A DNA stretch of 64,000 bases from an uncultured Aquimarina sp. (lineage in GTDB: Bacteria; Bacteroidota; Bacteroidia; Flavobacteriales; Flavobacteriaceae), in contig NZ_CANMED010000005.1 of the NCBI RefSeq assembly GCF_947496855.1, forward strand, positions 248,001-312,000, given 5' to 3'. This document shows positions 37,959-47,300 of this stretch, piece after piece. Within the stretch, counting starts at the first letter, position 1. Each line of letters starts with the position of its first letter. The translations under genes and the position numbers were made by a program. The notes beneath the pieces are model-generated. The model did no database searches, was not told where the DNA came from, and worked only from the letters and a program-made list of their open reading frames with translations.

Positions 37959-37994
37959 TTGGAATTATTCCATTTTTTATTGGAAATATTCCAA
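37959..37994. promoter_or_regulatory. Two phased palindromes upstream of the radical SAM gene
   Basis: TTGGAATTATTCCA (37959-37972) and TTGGAAATATTCCAA (37980-37994) are near-identical dyads with centres about 21.5 bp apart, two turns of the helix. They end 37 nt before the TTG start at 38032, in the divergent region shared with the TIR gene. This is the layout of a tandem operator bound by a dimeric repressor or activator. The regulator is unknown. Confidence 0.55.
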
Positions 37995-38031
37995 CAAAAG
38001 TTTTACTTTTAAACCGTAAAAATCAAAGCTT

Positions 38032-39105
38032 TTGGAACCAAAAAAATTTATAAAAGGAAGAGGAGCACAGGCAAAAGCGCATAATCGTTTTTCTGAAAAT
38101 CATTATGAACTAAGGGATGACTTTCTTAATTATCTTCAAAAAGAAGGAGAATCTCTTAATAATCATAAAACCACTTTTATCGAAACTTTTCCTAAAACGA
38201 TCGTAAACAAAGTGAGCAGTCCCGATGTTGGCATGATGTATTCTCTCAATCCATATCAGGGATGTGAACATGGGTGCGTGTATTGCTATGCGAGAAACTC
38301 TCACGAATATTGGGGATTTGGAGCCGGATTAGATTTTGAAAGCAAAATTTTAGTTAAGAAAAATGCTCCCACATTACTGGAGAAAAAACTAAAAAGTAAA
38401 AATTGGAAAGCATACCCCATTGGACTGTCAGGTAATACTGATTGTTATCAACCCGCAGAAAAAAAACTTAAAATAACCAGACAACTTCTCGAAATATTCC
38501 TGAAATATAAACATCCTGTCGGTATCATTACCAAAAATGCGCTAATACAAAGAGATATTGATATTCTTTCTAAACTTGCAGAAGATAACCTGGTATCAGT
38601 GTTTTTATCTATAACATCACTTAACGAAGAAACAAGAAGAATATTAGAACCCAGAACTGCTAGTATTAAAAAACGGCTAGAAACCTTAGAAAAACTGAAT
38701 GAATTAGGAATACCTACAAACGTTATGATGGCGCCAATTATTCCATCTATCAATAATCATGAGATCTTAAGTCTTTCTAAAGAAATTTCAAAACGAGGGG
38801 CAAAAAGTGTAGGATATACCGTTGTGAGATTAAACGGCGCTATTGGGCAAATTTTTACTAAATGGCTAGAAAACACACTTCCTGATCGTAAAGATAAAAT
38901 TTTAAATCAGATTATGGAATGTCATCAAGGTAACCTTAATGATAGCAACTTCGGAAGTAGAATGAAAGGCTCCGGAAATATAGCTAATCAGATTCATCAA
39001 ATGTTTGCCATTGCCAGAAAAAAGTACTTCTCAGAAGAAAATAAAACATCTTTAAACTGTGATTTACACGAATCTTATAAAGATGGTCAATTGAAGTTAT
39101 TTTGA
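38032..39105 (+). CDS. PA0069-family radical SAM protein
   Basis: 357 aa, cytoplasmic. The N-terminal GRGAQAKAHNRF is typical of the family. The [4Fe-4S] cluster motif is CEHGCVYCYARNSHEYWGFG (Cys-x3-Cys-x2-Cys), followed by a SAM barrel with LSGNTDCYQPAEKKLKITRQ, VGIITKNALI and SITSLNEETRRILEPRT. It resembles spore photoproduct lyase-like proteins, but the function of the PA0069 group is not established. No ATG precedes the conserved start, so TTG 38032 is used. It is divergent from the TIR gene, with two phased palindromes between them. Confidence 0.88.
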   Translation: MEPKKFIKGRGAQAKAHNRFSENHYELRDDFLNYLQKEGESLNNHKTTFIETFPKTIVNKVSSPDVGMMYSLNPYQGCEHGCVYCYARNSHEYWGFGAGLDFESKILVKKNAPTLLEKKLKSKNWKAYPIGLSGNTDCYQPAEKKLKITRQLLEIFLKYKHPVGIITKNALIQRDIDILSKLAEDNLVSVFLSITSLNEETRRILEPRTASIKKRLETLEKLNELGIPTNVMMAPIIPSINNHEILSLSKEISKRGAKSVGYTVVRLNGAIGQIFTKWLENTLPDRKDKILNQIMECHQGNLNDSNFGSRMKGSGNIANQIHQMFAIARKKYFSEENKTSLNCDLHESYKDGQLKLF

Positions 39106-39156
39106 AGCTTTTTTAGTTATTTTTGAAACTTCACCAAAGGTTATAAGTCATTCTTT

Positions 39157-40908
39157 ATGAGATTGCATCGTCTATTTATCTTTTCTGCTATATTATTTTT
39201 TAACAACGTAATTGCCCAGGTTGATGATATTATAGTTAAAAAAAATGCAGAAAACATTCGTCTTCAAATAGAGACCCTGGATGAAAGTAAAGTAGACGAG
39301 ATTATCTCTTTGAGCAACATCTTATACAAAATAGCTTTTAAAAACAATGATACTAAAGGTATGATCGATGCCTTAAGACATTTAAGCATTGCAAACCTTA
39401 ATTCCGGAAATAATAGTTTAGCAATAGAGTATCTAGAAAATGGAGCTTCTATCGCAGTAGATAACGAAATGGATTTTGAAGAAATGTATCTTACTAATCT
39501 AAAAGGAAATCACTACTTTGATATTGAGGAGTATGATAATGCAAGTATAGCCTACTCTAAGGCTTTGAATATAGGTCAGAAATTAAATAATGAAGACTTC
39601 ATTTCTGGAGTAAAAAGTAACTTAGCTTTTATCAAGCTTAGAACTGGAGATTATAGAAATGCGCTAAAAGAACTACAAAACAGTGAGAGAAATCTACTTA
39701 AAAGAACCTACAGCGCATCAGAAAAAAGAATTCAGGAAGGAGTAATGCTTTTCAACGCTCGAATCTCTGAAGCTTACATTAAATTAAATCAATTAGATTC
39801 TGCGTTATATGCAAATAATAAAGGATTAGCGCTTACAAAAAAAGTAAAGGTTGATAATATACATATTGACCTACTCATGCATCGAGGGATTATTTATCAG
39901 AATAAAAAAGATTATACAAATGCACTTATTTTTTTAAATCAGGCAAAAAACCTTTGCTACAAGGCTAATGACATTGTATTTTTAGGAAAGATTCTAAATT
40001 TAACCGGAGCATGTAAACTAGCGCAGAAAGATTATGAAAAAAGTATCGATGTACTCTCGGAATCCCTAGAAATTTTAACCAAAAAATATAGTAATTCTGA
40101 TGAGATAAGTAAATGCTATAAATTACTTGGACAAGCTTATAAAGAGAATGGTGATATCAAAAAATCAAATGAGTATTACGAAAAACACATTTTAAGTCTA
40201 AGCAAATTAAATAATAAAAAATCATTAGCATCTAGAAAAGTTCGGGATATCGCGCTAAGTGATTATCAAAATGAGATTTCTAGTCTCGAAAATCAAAAGC
40301 AGAGACAGAAAAATAAACTAACATATGCTCAAATTGGATTTGTTATTGTTCTGGTAGGGTTAATTTTGTTTATTTTCTTTTTTCAAACTGTTAAAAAAAA
40401 TAATAAAAATAAATTTGAAACCTTACTTGCTAAAATAGAAAAACAAGAAAGTAAAGACTATTCTATTTTGGCAATTAATGATACGAATAATCCCATTATA
40501 GACACTAAAGACGCTACATTAGAATCGCAATCAAATCAATTAGACATTAGTGATGAATTATATGAACAAATCCTTCTTGGATTAAAAAAGGTGGAGTCGC
40601 AAGAATATTTTCTAAAAACAGAATGTAATCTATATAATTTCGCTAAAAAAGTTAATACAAACACTTCGTATTTATCAAAAGTAATTAATGCACATTTTGG
40701 CAAAAATTTCAATACCTACATCAATGATTTAAGGATAAACTATGCCATCCTTAGATTAAAAAACGATTCTAAATTTAGGTCATATTCTATAAAATCAATC
40801 GCGGAAGAAGTCGGTTATAAAACGGCAGATTCTTTTTCTAAATACTTTAAAATTCATACAGGACTTTTTCCTTCTTTTTATATCAAACAACTAAAATCCA
40901 AAAAATAG
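39157..40908 (+). CDS. Membrane-anchored TPR / AraC-type regulator (paralogue)
   Basis: 583 aa, the same design as the regulator at 2465-4159. It has a signal (MRLHRLFIFSAILFFNNVIAQ), TPR repeats (about 60-345, e.g. NASIAYSKALNIGQKL, KSNEYYEKHILSL), a transmembrane helix (about 388-408, IGFVIVLVGLILFIFFFQ), a linker, and an AraC domain (about 480-580) with TSYLSKVINAHFGKNFNTYI, SIAEEVGYKTADSFSKYF and TGLFPSFYIKQ. The HTH is clearly homologous to that of the first copy; the TPR part is more diverged. Small orphan frames follow on the same strand, as with the first copy. The signal sensed is unknown. Confidence 0.87.
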   Translation: MRLHRLFIFSAILFFNNVIAQVDDIIVKKNAENIRLQIETLDESKVDEIISLSNILYKIAFKNNDTKGMIDALRHLSIANLNSGNNSLAIEYLENGASIAVDNEMDFEEMYLTNLKGNHYFDIEEYDNASIAYSKALNIGQKLNNEDFISGVKSNLAFIKLRTGDYRNALKELQNSERNLLKRTYSASEKRIQEGVMLFNARISEAYIKLNQLDSALYANNKGLALTKKVKVDNIHIDLLMHRGIIYQNKKDYTNALIFLNQAKNLCYKANDIVFLGKILNLTGACKLAQKDYEKSIDVLSESLEILTKKYSNSDEISKCYKLLGQAYKENGDIKKSNEYYEKHILSLSKLNNKKSLASRKVRDIALSDYQNEISSLENQKQRQKNKLTYAQIGFVIVLVGLILFIFFFQTVKKNNKNKFETLLAKIEKQESKDYSILAINDTNNPIIDTKDATLESQSNQLDISDELYEQILLGLKKVESQEYFLKTECNLYNFAKKVNTNTSYLSKVINAHFGKNFNTYINDLRINYAILRLKNDSKFRSYSIKSIAEEVGYKTADSFSKYFKIHTGLFPSFYIKQLKSKK

Positions 40909-41151
40909 TTTTTTGTTTTAAGGTTAAAAATCACCTGAAACACCCTAGATTCATAAATTTCGGGTTCACACTGCTTTTTCTAGCCCATAATCCCTAAATC
41001 AATTTAAATAATTGAAAATCAAATATTTAAATCCAAAAATACAACCCTACTTTCTTAAAAATGGGTTTCATCCTCTTGTTATTACTGTTATTTTAAAGGT
41101 ACTTTGTCAAAGTAACGTTCAAAACATGGGTTACGCCAAAAGACATTAATA

Positions 41152-41532
41152 ATGAAAAAACAAATTGTTTTATTTTCTATTGGAATAGTGGCTGGGATTT
41201 TAGCTTATTCAATATACTATGGCAATAAAGTAGAAGATAAATCAAATGCGATTCTAACGATTTTACAATCAAATTGCGAATGTGATCAAATTAAGCAATT
41301 CTTATACGTAAAAGGTTTAGCTATTTCTGAAAAAGGAATTTCTACCGAAACCGCGGAATATGAATTAAAGAACTGTAAGTATTCTGATTTGAACGCTGAG
41401 GCCAAAAGGATAAATCAATTATTAATAAAAAAAGTTGATGGATATCAAGAAATTGACAGATTTACTTTGGAATTTGTAAATCGACATTCATCAAAACTTG
41501 TAACAATCAATAACGGAACTATAAATCATTAA
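41152..41532 (+). CDS. Small membrane-anchored protein of unknown function
   Basis: 126 aa with an N-terminal hydrophobic segment (residues 4-22, IVLFSIGIVAGILAYSIYY) that could be an anchor or signal. A small charged helical domain follows, with three Cys (NCECDQIKQF, LKNCKYSD). I do not recognise it. It sits 243 nt after the TPR/AraC regulator on the same strand and ends 2 nt before a tiny hydrophobic frame at 41535. Confidence 0.55.
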   Translation: MKKQIVLFSIGIVAGILAYSIYYGNKVEDKSNAILTILQSNCECDQIKQFLYVKGLAISEKGISTETAEYELKNCKYSDLNAEAKRINQLLIKKVDGYQEIDRFTLEFVNRHSSKLVTINNGTINH

Positions 41533-41534
41533 AC

Positions 41535-41621
41535 ATGATAGCGCTCACAAAAATTTTAATTGACTTCATTCTTAACTATTTCCTTTTTGTAGTAGAGTTT
41601 GTAGCTAACATTTTCGCATAA
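41535..41621 (+). CDS. Possible 28-aa hydrophobic peptide
   Basis: A frame starting MIALTKILIDFILNYFLFVV that is almost entirely hydrophobic, resembling a single transmembrane peptide (small toxin-like or regulatory peptide). It starts 2 nt after the preceding stop codon, which suggests coupled translation. Too short to be sure it is real. Confidence 0.25.
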   Translation: MIALTKILIDFILNYFLFVVEFVANIFA

Positions 41622-42263
41622 TCAAAAAACGAACAATCAAATTAAATCAAAAAACGGATCGTTGGAATACGATAAGTAGGTAGACAATTCATCAACGTCT
41701 ACCTATTTCTTAAATAACTGAGAGTTCAAACTACACAATTTATATCTCTTCTTCACTAGGTATTTTAATATATGAGTTAACAATTATTTAACTCAATTCT
41801 TCATGATCCTCATAATAAAACCTTAATTTTGGTTAACCAATACAGGTGACTCAACCAGTTATCTAAAATACTAAATATCAAACCTCAAAACCTCTTAAAA
41901 TGAAAAGCTATTATTATTCCAAACATTTTTCCCTCTCTCGATAAACAACTGATTTATTGAAATTTACGAGCCTAAACAACAACTTCATTCCTTAACAAAA
42001 ATAACTTTTGAAATAAACATACCGATACATAACTGACTTGTACGACCAGTTGTTCTTTAGTTCATCAAAAAACACTTGAACAGACTTATACTAAAGAATT
42101 ACAAACTGTATCAGTAAATATTATGATATCCAAATCCGAAAATTTTTCTAAACTACCCAATTAGAACCGCAGTTTAGTCTTACAATTAATTAGAATACTT
42201 GATGCTATTAGTAAGGATCAAGTATTCCATTTTGAATTCAATATAAATCTTAAAACCAAACCT
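41622..42263. other. Long intergenic region upstream of the metalloprotease gene
   Basis: About 640 AT-rich bases without a supportable gene on either strand. A long leader or distal promoter for the protease gene is likely. The one clear structure is the hairpin at 42193-42227; the rest shows nothing recognisable. Confidence 0.5.
42193..42227 (+). other. Leader hairpin before the metalloprotease gene
   Basis: GAATACTTGAT (42193-42203) pairs perfectly with ATCAAGTATTC (42217-42227) over a 13-base loop, 36 nt before the ATG. No T-run follows, so it is more likely a 5' leader structure than a terminator. Confidence 0.45.
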
Positions 42264-44279
42264 ATGAGAAGTATTTTTACATTTCTTGTCATTTTATTAA
42301 TGACATCATCTTTTGTCGTTCAATCCCAGAACATAAAACCAAAACATCAGGTTAAATTCGCAAAAATTTCTGGTAAATCCTTCAAAGAAGTATCTCTTTT
42401 TGACCTGAAAACCGAAAAAAGTAAAGTATCCATTCCTAAAGAATTTAAAAATTATTCTATTCTTTCGCTGCAATCATCGGAATTAAAAAATCTTATTAGT
42501 TCCTTACCAGAAGTCATAAATTTTTCTTTACCCGGAAAAAAATCATCAATGCTTCTAGAACTTATAAAAGTAGAAGTAAAAACTGATAACTTTTCTATAG
42601 TCGAAATGCCTTCAGGAAAAATAATCAAACCAAATAATGAAATCATACATTATCGTGGAATCGTAAAAAACAGTCCTAACTCAATTGCTGCCATCAGCAT
42701 ATTAAAAGGAGAAGTGTCTGGAATCATTAGTATAGAAGGAGAAATAGGAAACCTTGTTCTTGGTAAATTAGATCACAGCAAAGACCATATTCTATATGAA
42801 GATAGAGACATAAGTCACTTAAATGATTTTGTTTGTCAACTACAAGATGTTCACAAACATCAAAACCAAGAAATTAATACTACTGATTTTTCAAAAACAT
42901 CTCCTTCAGAAAATCAAGTCAAATGTCCTGAGATATTTTTTGATATTGGTAATGATGTAGTTCGTGATAAAGGAGGAAGCCAAGCAGCTGCTAATTTTGT
43001 TGAAGCGATGTTTAATCAAGTAGCTATTTTATATGCTAATGAAGATGTCAAAATAAAACTATCAGGTATTAGATCATGGACATCATCCAATCCATTTAAT
43101 GATTTAGATAGTTATCGAAGTTACAGGAATCAAAACGGATTTAACGGAGACCTTGCCCATTTTGTTACCTACAACTATTCTGGTGGAGTAGCTTGGCTAA
43201 ATGCACTTTGTGGCTCATATCGGTATGGATTATCTGGCATCAATCGTAGCTATGAAAATGTCCCAAGATATTCGTGGAACATTTCTACCATTGCTCATGA
43301 ATTAGGGCACAATTTTGGATCTAACCATACGCATTCTTGTGCTTGGAATGGTAACAATACTGCTATTGATGGTTGCTATAACACCGAAGGCGGATGCAGT
43401 AAACCCGGAATACCTTCAGATGGAGGAACAATTATGAGTTATTGCCATTTAACCAGTGTGGGAACCAATCTAAGAAAAGGATTTGGTTCTCAACCTAGTA
43501 ATGTAATTAGAACAAATATTCGAAGAGCAGACTGTATTAGCACTTGTAACGGAAATGGAGACGGTGATGGAGATCAAGTAGACTGTACAGGAATAAACGA
43601 GTGGTCTGACAGTGTCGATTATACCGCTGGAGATAAAGTAGTCTATTTAGGAAGGCTATTTGAACGAACACCAGCCAATGATTGGGATGATCTAGGAGAA
43701 TGCAGCCCCGACCTATGCGCTATAGCGGTACAGTGGGCAGAAAATACAACGTATGCTCCTGGAGATGTCGTTATTTATCAAGGTAATGTATGGTTAAGAA
43801 TTGAAAATAATGACTGGGAGGCGGTAGATTGTGATATCGTCACGAATGACCCCTGTTTAGGTATAAATGCCTGGTCTGGAGACGCTAATTATAGTGCTAA
43901 TGATCAAGTAGTTTATGTAGGAAAAGTTTTTGAATGGAATGGAACAGAATGGATCGAAATCGCAACTTGTCTTGAAAACCCAACGGCACCAGGCAGTAGC
44001 GCAATTGCCTCTCTCATAAAAAACAAGAATATTATAATTTATCCAAACCCCGCTAGGAACTTTGTTACACTAGAAATGGAAAGAGTTATGAGTGACAAAA
44101 TAATAATCACTATTAAAAATCTGAATGGTAAAAATGTTTTTTCTAAAACAATAAAGCAAATGGACCCTATTATACATCTAAAAGAAATACTTGATGTCCA
44201 GTCTTTACAAAATGGTATATACTTTATACAAATTATAGACGGTAACAAAATAAGTACCAAAAAGATTCAAATTCAGTAA
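42264..44279 (+). CDS. Secreted reprolysin-like zinc metalloprotease, T9SS cargo
   Basis: 671 aa. Signal peptide to about residue 22 (VVQSQ), propeptide-like region to about 210, then an M12B-like catalytic domain with the zinc motif HELGHNFGSNHTH (about 345-357, HExxHxxGxxH) and the downstream IMSYCH Met-turn. Three short carbohydrate-binding-like modules (about 440-575) each carry the W-S-x-x-x-Y-x-x-G/N-D-x-V-x-Y pattern of CBM5/12. The C-terminal ~75 residues (IIIYPNPARNFVTLEM ... GIYFIQIIDG ... TKKIQIQ) are a type A T9SS sorting domain. The enzyme would therefore be exported by the type IX system and act on proteins, perhaps while bound to chitin-like polymers. A second T9SS cargo gene follows. 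Confidence 0.9.
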   Translation: MRSIFTFLVILLMTSSFVVQSQNIKPKHQVKFAKISGKSFKEVSLFDLKTEKSKVSIPKEFKNYSILSLQSSELKNLISSLPEVINFSLPGKKSSMLLELIKVEVKTDNFSIVEMPSGKIIKPNNEIIHYRGIVKNSPNSIAAISILKGEVSGIISIEGEIGNLVLGKLDHSKDHILYEDRDISHLNDFVCQLQDVHKHQNQEINTTDFSKTSPSENQVKCPEIFFDIGNDVVRDKGGSQAAANFVEAMFNQVAILYANEDVKIKLSGIRSWTSSNPFNDLDSYRSYRNQNGFNGDLAHFVTYNYSGGVAWLNALCGSYRYGLSGINRSYENVPRYSWNISTIAHELGHNFGSNHTHSCAWNGNNTAIDGCYNTEGGCSKPGIPSDGGTIMSYCHLTSVGTNLRKGFGSQPSNVIRTNIRRADCISTCNGNGDGDGDQVDCTGINEWSDSVDYTAGDKVVYLGRLFERTPANDWDDLGECSPDLCAIAVQWAENTTYAPGDVVIYQGNVWLRIENNDWEAVDCDIVTNDPCLGINAWSGDANYSANDQVVYVGKVFEWNGTEWIEIATCLENPTAPGSSAIASLIKNKNIIIYPNPARNFVTLEMERVMSDKIIITIKNLNGKNVFSKTIKQMDPIIHLKEILDVQSLQNGIYFIQIIDGNKISTKKIQIQ

Positions 44280-44294
44280 CATTATAACATATAT

Positions 44295-44338
44295 GTTAAG
44301 GCTGGGGGATCTGTGATCACCGATACTCCTGCCTTAAC
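44295..44338 (+). other. Hairpin between the two T9SS cargo genes
   Basis: GTTAAGGC (44295-44302) and GCCTTAAC (44331-44338) enclose a G/C-rich imperfect stem. No T-tract follows. It may limit read-through or stabilise one of two transcripts; the next gene starts 20 nt later. Confidence 0.45.
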
Positions 44339-44357
44339 ACTTAAAACATAAAAACAG

Positions 44358-47300
44358 ATGACTCAACTAAGAAAAATATCTATACTAGGAAGTTGTAAAT
44401 ATCTACTGATATTTCTTTTCGTAGGCTGCATGTGTCAACAAAGTTTTGCACAGGAACTATACGAACTTCTTCAAGAAGAAAACCTGAAAGTAAGCAAATT
44501 AGAACGTCTTGGCACTAAATATTATAAAAATCACGACAAGGGTAAAGGAAGCGGATACAAATTGTATATGAGAAATTTATATTGGGCAAAACGAAATGCA
44601 AATACAGGTGGTCGCGTAATTAGTGATGCCAAAGTGGTAGATGAATGTAAAAAATTCTATTCCTCTTTTAAGGATAATACAGATCCTATCCTTAAAAGCG
44701 AGCAAAGAAATAGCAATTGGCAAGAACTTGGTCCCTTTAATTGGAGGCGTACTTCTAGCTGGTCACCGGGGCTGGGAAGAATTACAACAATAGCAATAGA
44801 ACCAAATCAACAAAGACTAATATACGCAGGATCACCTGGAGGAGGGATCTGGAAATCTCTTGATGCTGGGCAAAGCTGGACTCCATTAGGTGATCGCATG
44901 TTGAATATGTCCATATGGTCTATTGCAATTGATCCTAATAATATCAACATCGTATATTTAGGAAATTCTGCAGGACAAATTATGCGATCGATTAACGGAG
45001 GAAATTCCTGGTCAGAAATTTACCGTGTAAGTGGCACTCCCAGAAGAATTCTCATTCATCCTAACGGTAATAGTATATTTATAGGCACAACAAAAGCATT
45101 ATACAGATCCACAAATAGCGGATCTAGTTTTAGTGTGGTGTTAAATAGTACAGCAGAAGATGTAGAATTCCAACCTGGTAATACAAATGTAATTTATGCG
45201 TGTGGAAGCAGTTTTTATAAATCTACTAATGGAGGAAGCTCATTTAATCGAATTATTAACGGAATAGATAGAAGTGAACGGATGAAAATGGCTGTTACTC
45301 CAGCTAACCCTAATGCAGTATATCTTGTCCAAAAAAGAGGAAGTAGTTTCGGGTCGCTATATAGATCTTTAAATGGAGGCTCTAGTTTTACAACACGTGC
45401 AAATTCTAGTAGCACGAACCAAGTATATTTTACGCAAGCTTCTCGGGATATGGCGATTGCAGTTTCTAATACTGATGCTAATGAAGTACATCTTGGGGGA
45501 ATGAATTATTCCAGATCCCTAGATGGAGGAATTACATTTTCTACTCTGGCAACCTGGAGTGATCCAGGAGATCGGTCATACGTGCACGCTGATATAGAAG
45601 TGATGCAATACTTAGACGGAACTTTATATGTTGGTAGTGATGGAGGTATTTTTAGAAGTAAAGATAGAGGGAACAACATGAGTGATCTTACTCAAGGAGG
45701 TCTTGCTGTTAGGCAATACTATCGTTTCGGAGGATCTTTTACAGATGCCAATATGATCGTTGGAGGCGCCCAAGACAATGGAACCAATATCATGAATGGA
45801 GCCAATCGAGAGTTCAAAGAATGGTTGGGTGCTGACGGCATGGAGTGTTTCATAGACCACAAAAACAATAATATCGTTTATGGAACGGTGCAATTTGGAT
45901 CTTTATATAAAAGTACGAATGGAGGAAATAGTATCGGAAATATAAGTAAGCCAGGAAACTTTAGTGGAGAGTGGGTTACTCCTTTTATGATGGACCCAAT
46001 TGACAATAAAAAGATTTATGTTGGCTATAGTAATTTATACCGAAGCAGTAATGGCGGAAGTAATGGTAGTTGGAGAAATATTACTGCAAATATTAATATA
46101 GGTGGTAATCTGGATGAAATGGCAATTGCTGCATCTAATAATAATTATATTTACATTGCTGAAGAAGGGACCGTATGGAGAACCAAAAATGGACAAAGTA
46201 ATAATCCAACTTGGACTAATATTAGTAACTTTCGTGGAAATGTGAATTTTATTACCGTGGACCCTAACAACCCTGAACGTGTTGCTATTGCCGCAACAGG
46301 ATCTAGAATTTATGTTTCCACGAATGCTGGAAATAGCTGGACTAGTATTAGAGGTAACCTTCCCAATATCTCGGCACAATGCCTTGTTTTTGATGATACT
46401 CAAAATAATGGGCTTTATGTAGGTATGCAATCAGGTGTTTACTATACCAATGATTTGCTAGATTCATGGGTTCCATTTTCCACAAATTTACCAGGAGTGC
46501 AAACTACCGAACTAGAAATTCATTATCCAACCAGAAAAATCCGCGTTTCTACATACGGTAGAGGAATTTGGGAATCTGATTTATATAACGAAGATAATAT
46601 ACCCGATGAAATTACTCCTCCCAGCAATCTTTTAGCTCAAGTAAATCAAAATGAAGTACGTTTAAACTGGGATGATAATTCTGATAATGAAAGCGGTTTT
46701 ACTATTCAGAGAAACGACGGTAATGGTTTTGAACGGATTGACTTCGTAGAATCAGGAGTTGAGACATATACAGATCAAAACCTTGAAATCGGCACGTATA
46801 CATATCGAATTAGGGCGTATGATAGTGACGGCTATTCCGAGTTTTCTAATGTTAGGGAAGTAATTATTAAGAATATAGATCCAAACGAGATCATTGCACC
46901 AAGTGATTTAACCGCTCTATTAAACCAAAATAGTATTACGCTTACGTGGAAGGATAACTCTAACAATGAAAATGGTTTTACTATCCAAAGAAATGATGGT
47001 AATGGGTTTGAACGAATTGACTTTGTTGGATCAGGTATTGAAACCTATACAGATCAAAATCTTCAAAATGACACTTATACCTATCGTGTTAGAGCATATG
47101 ATAGTGATAGCTATTCTGAGTTTTCGAATACTACTCAAATAATTATTAATGATGTACTGGACGATTGTAATGGCTGCATTGTTTATGACACGAATAGTGA
47201 GGAAACTACGAATGCAGACCACTCAAAAGAAAAAGCTGCAGATGGCAATCCAAATACTTACTGGCATTCTAATTGGTATGATGATAATACCTCACATCCA

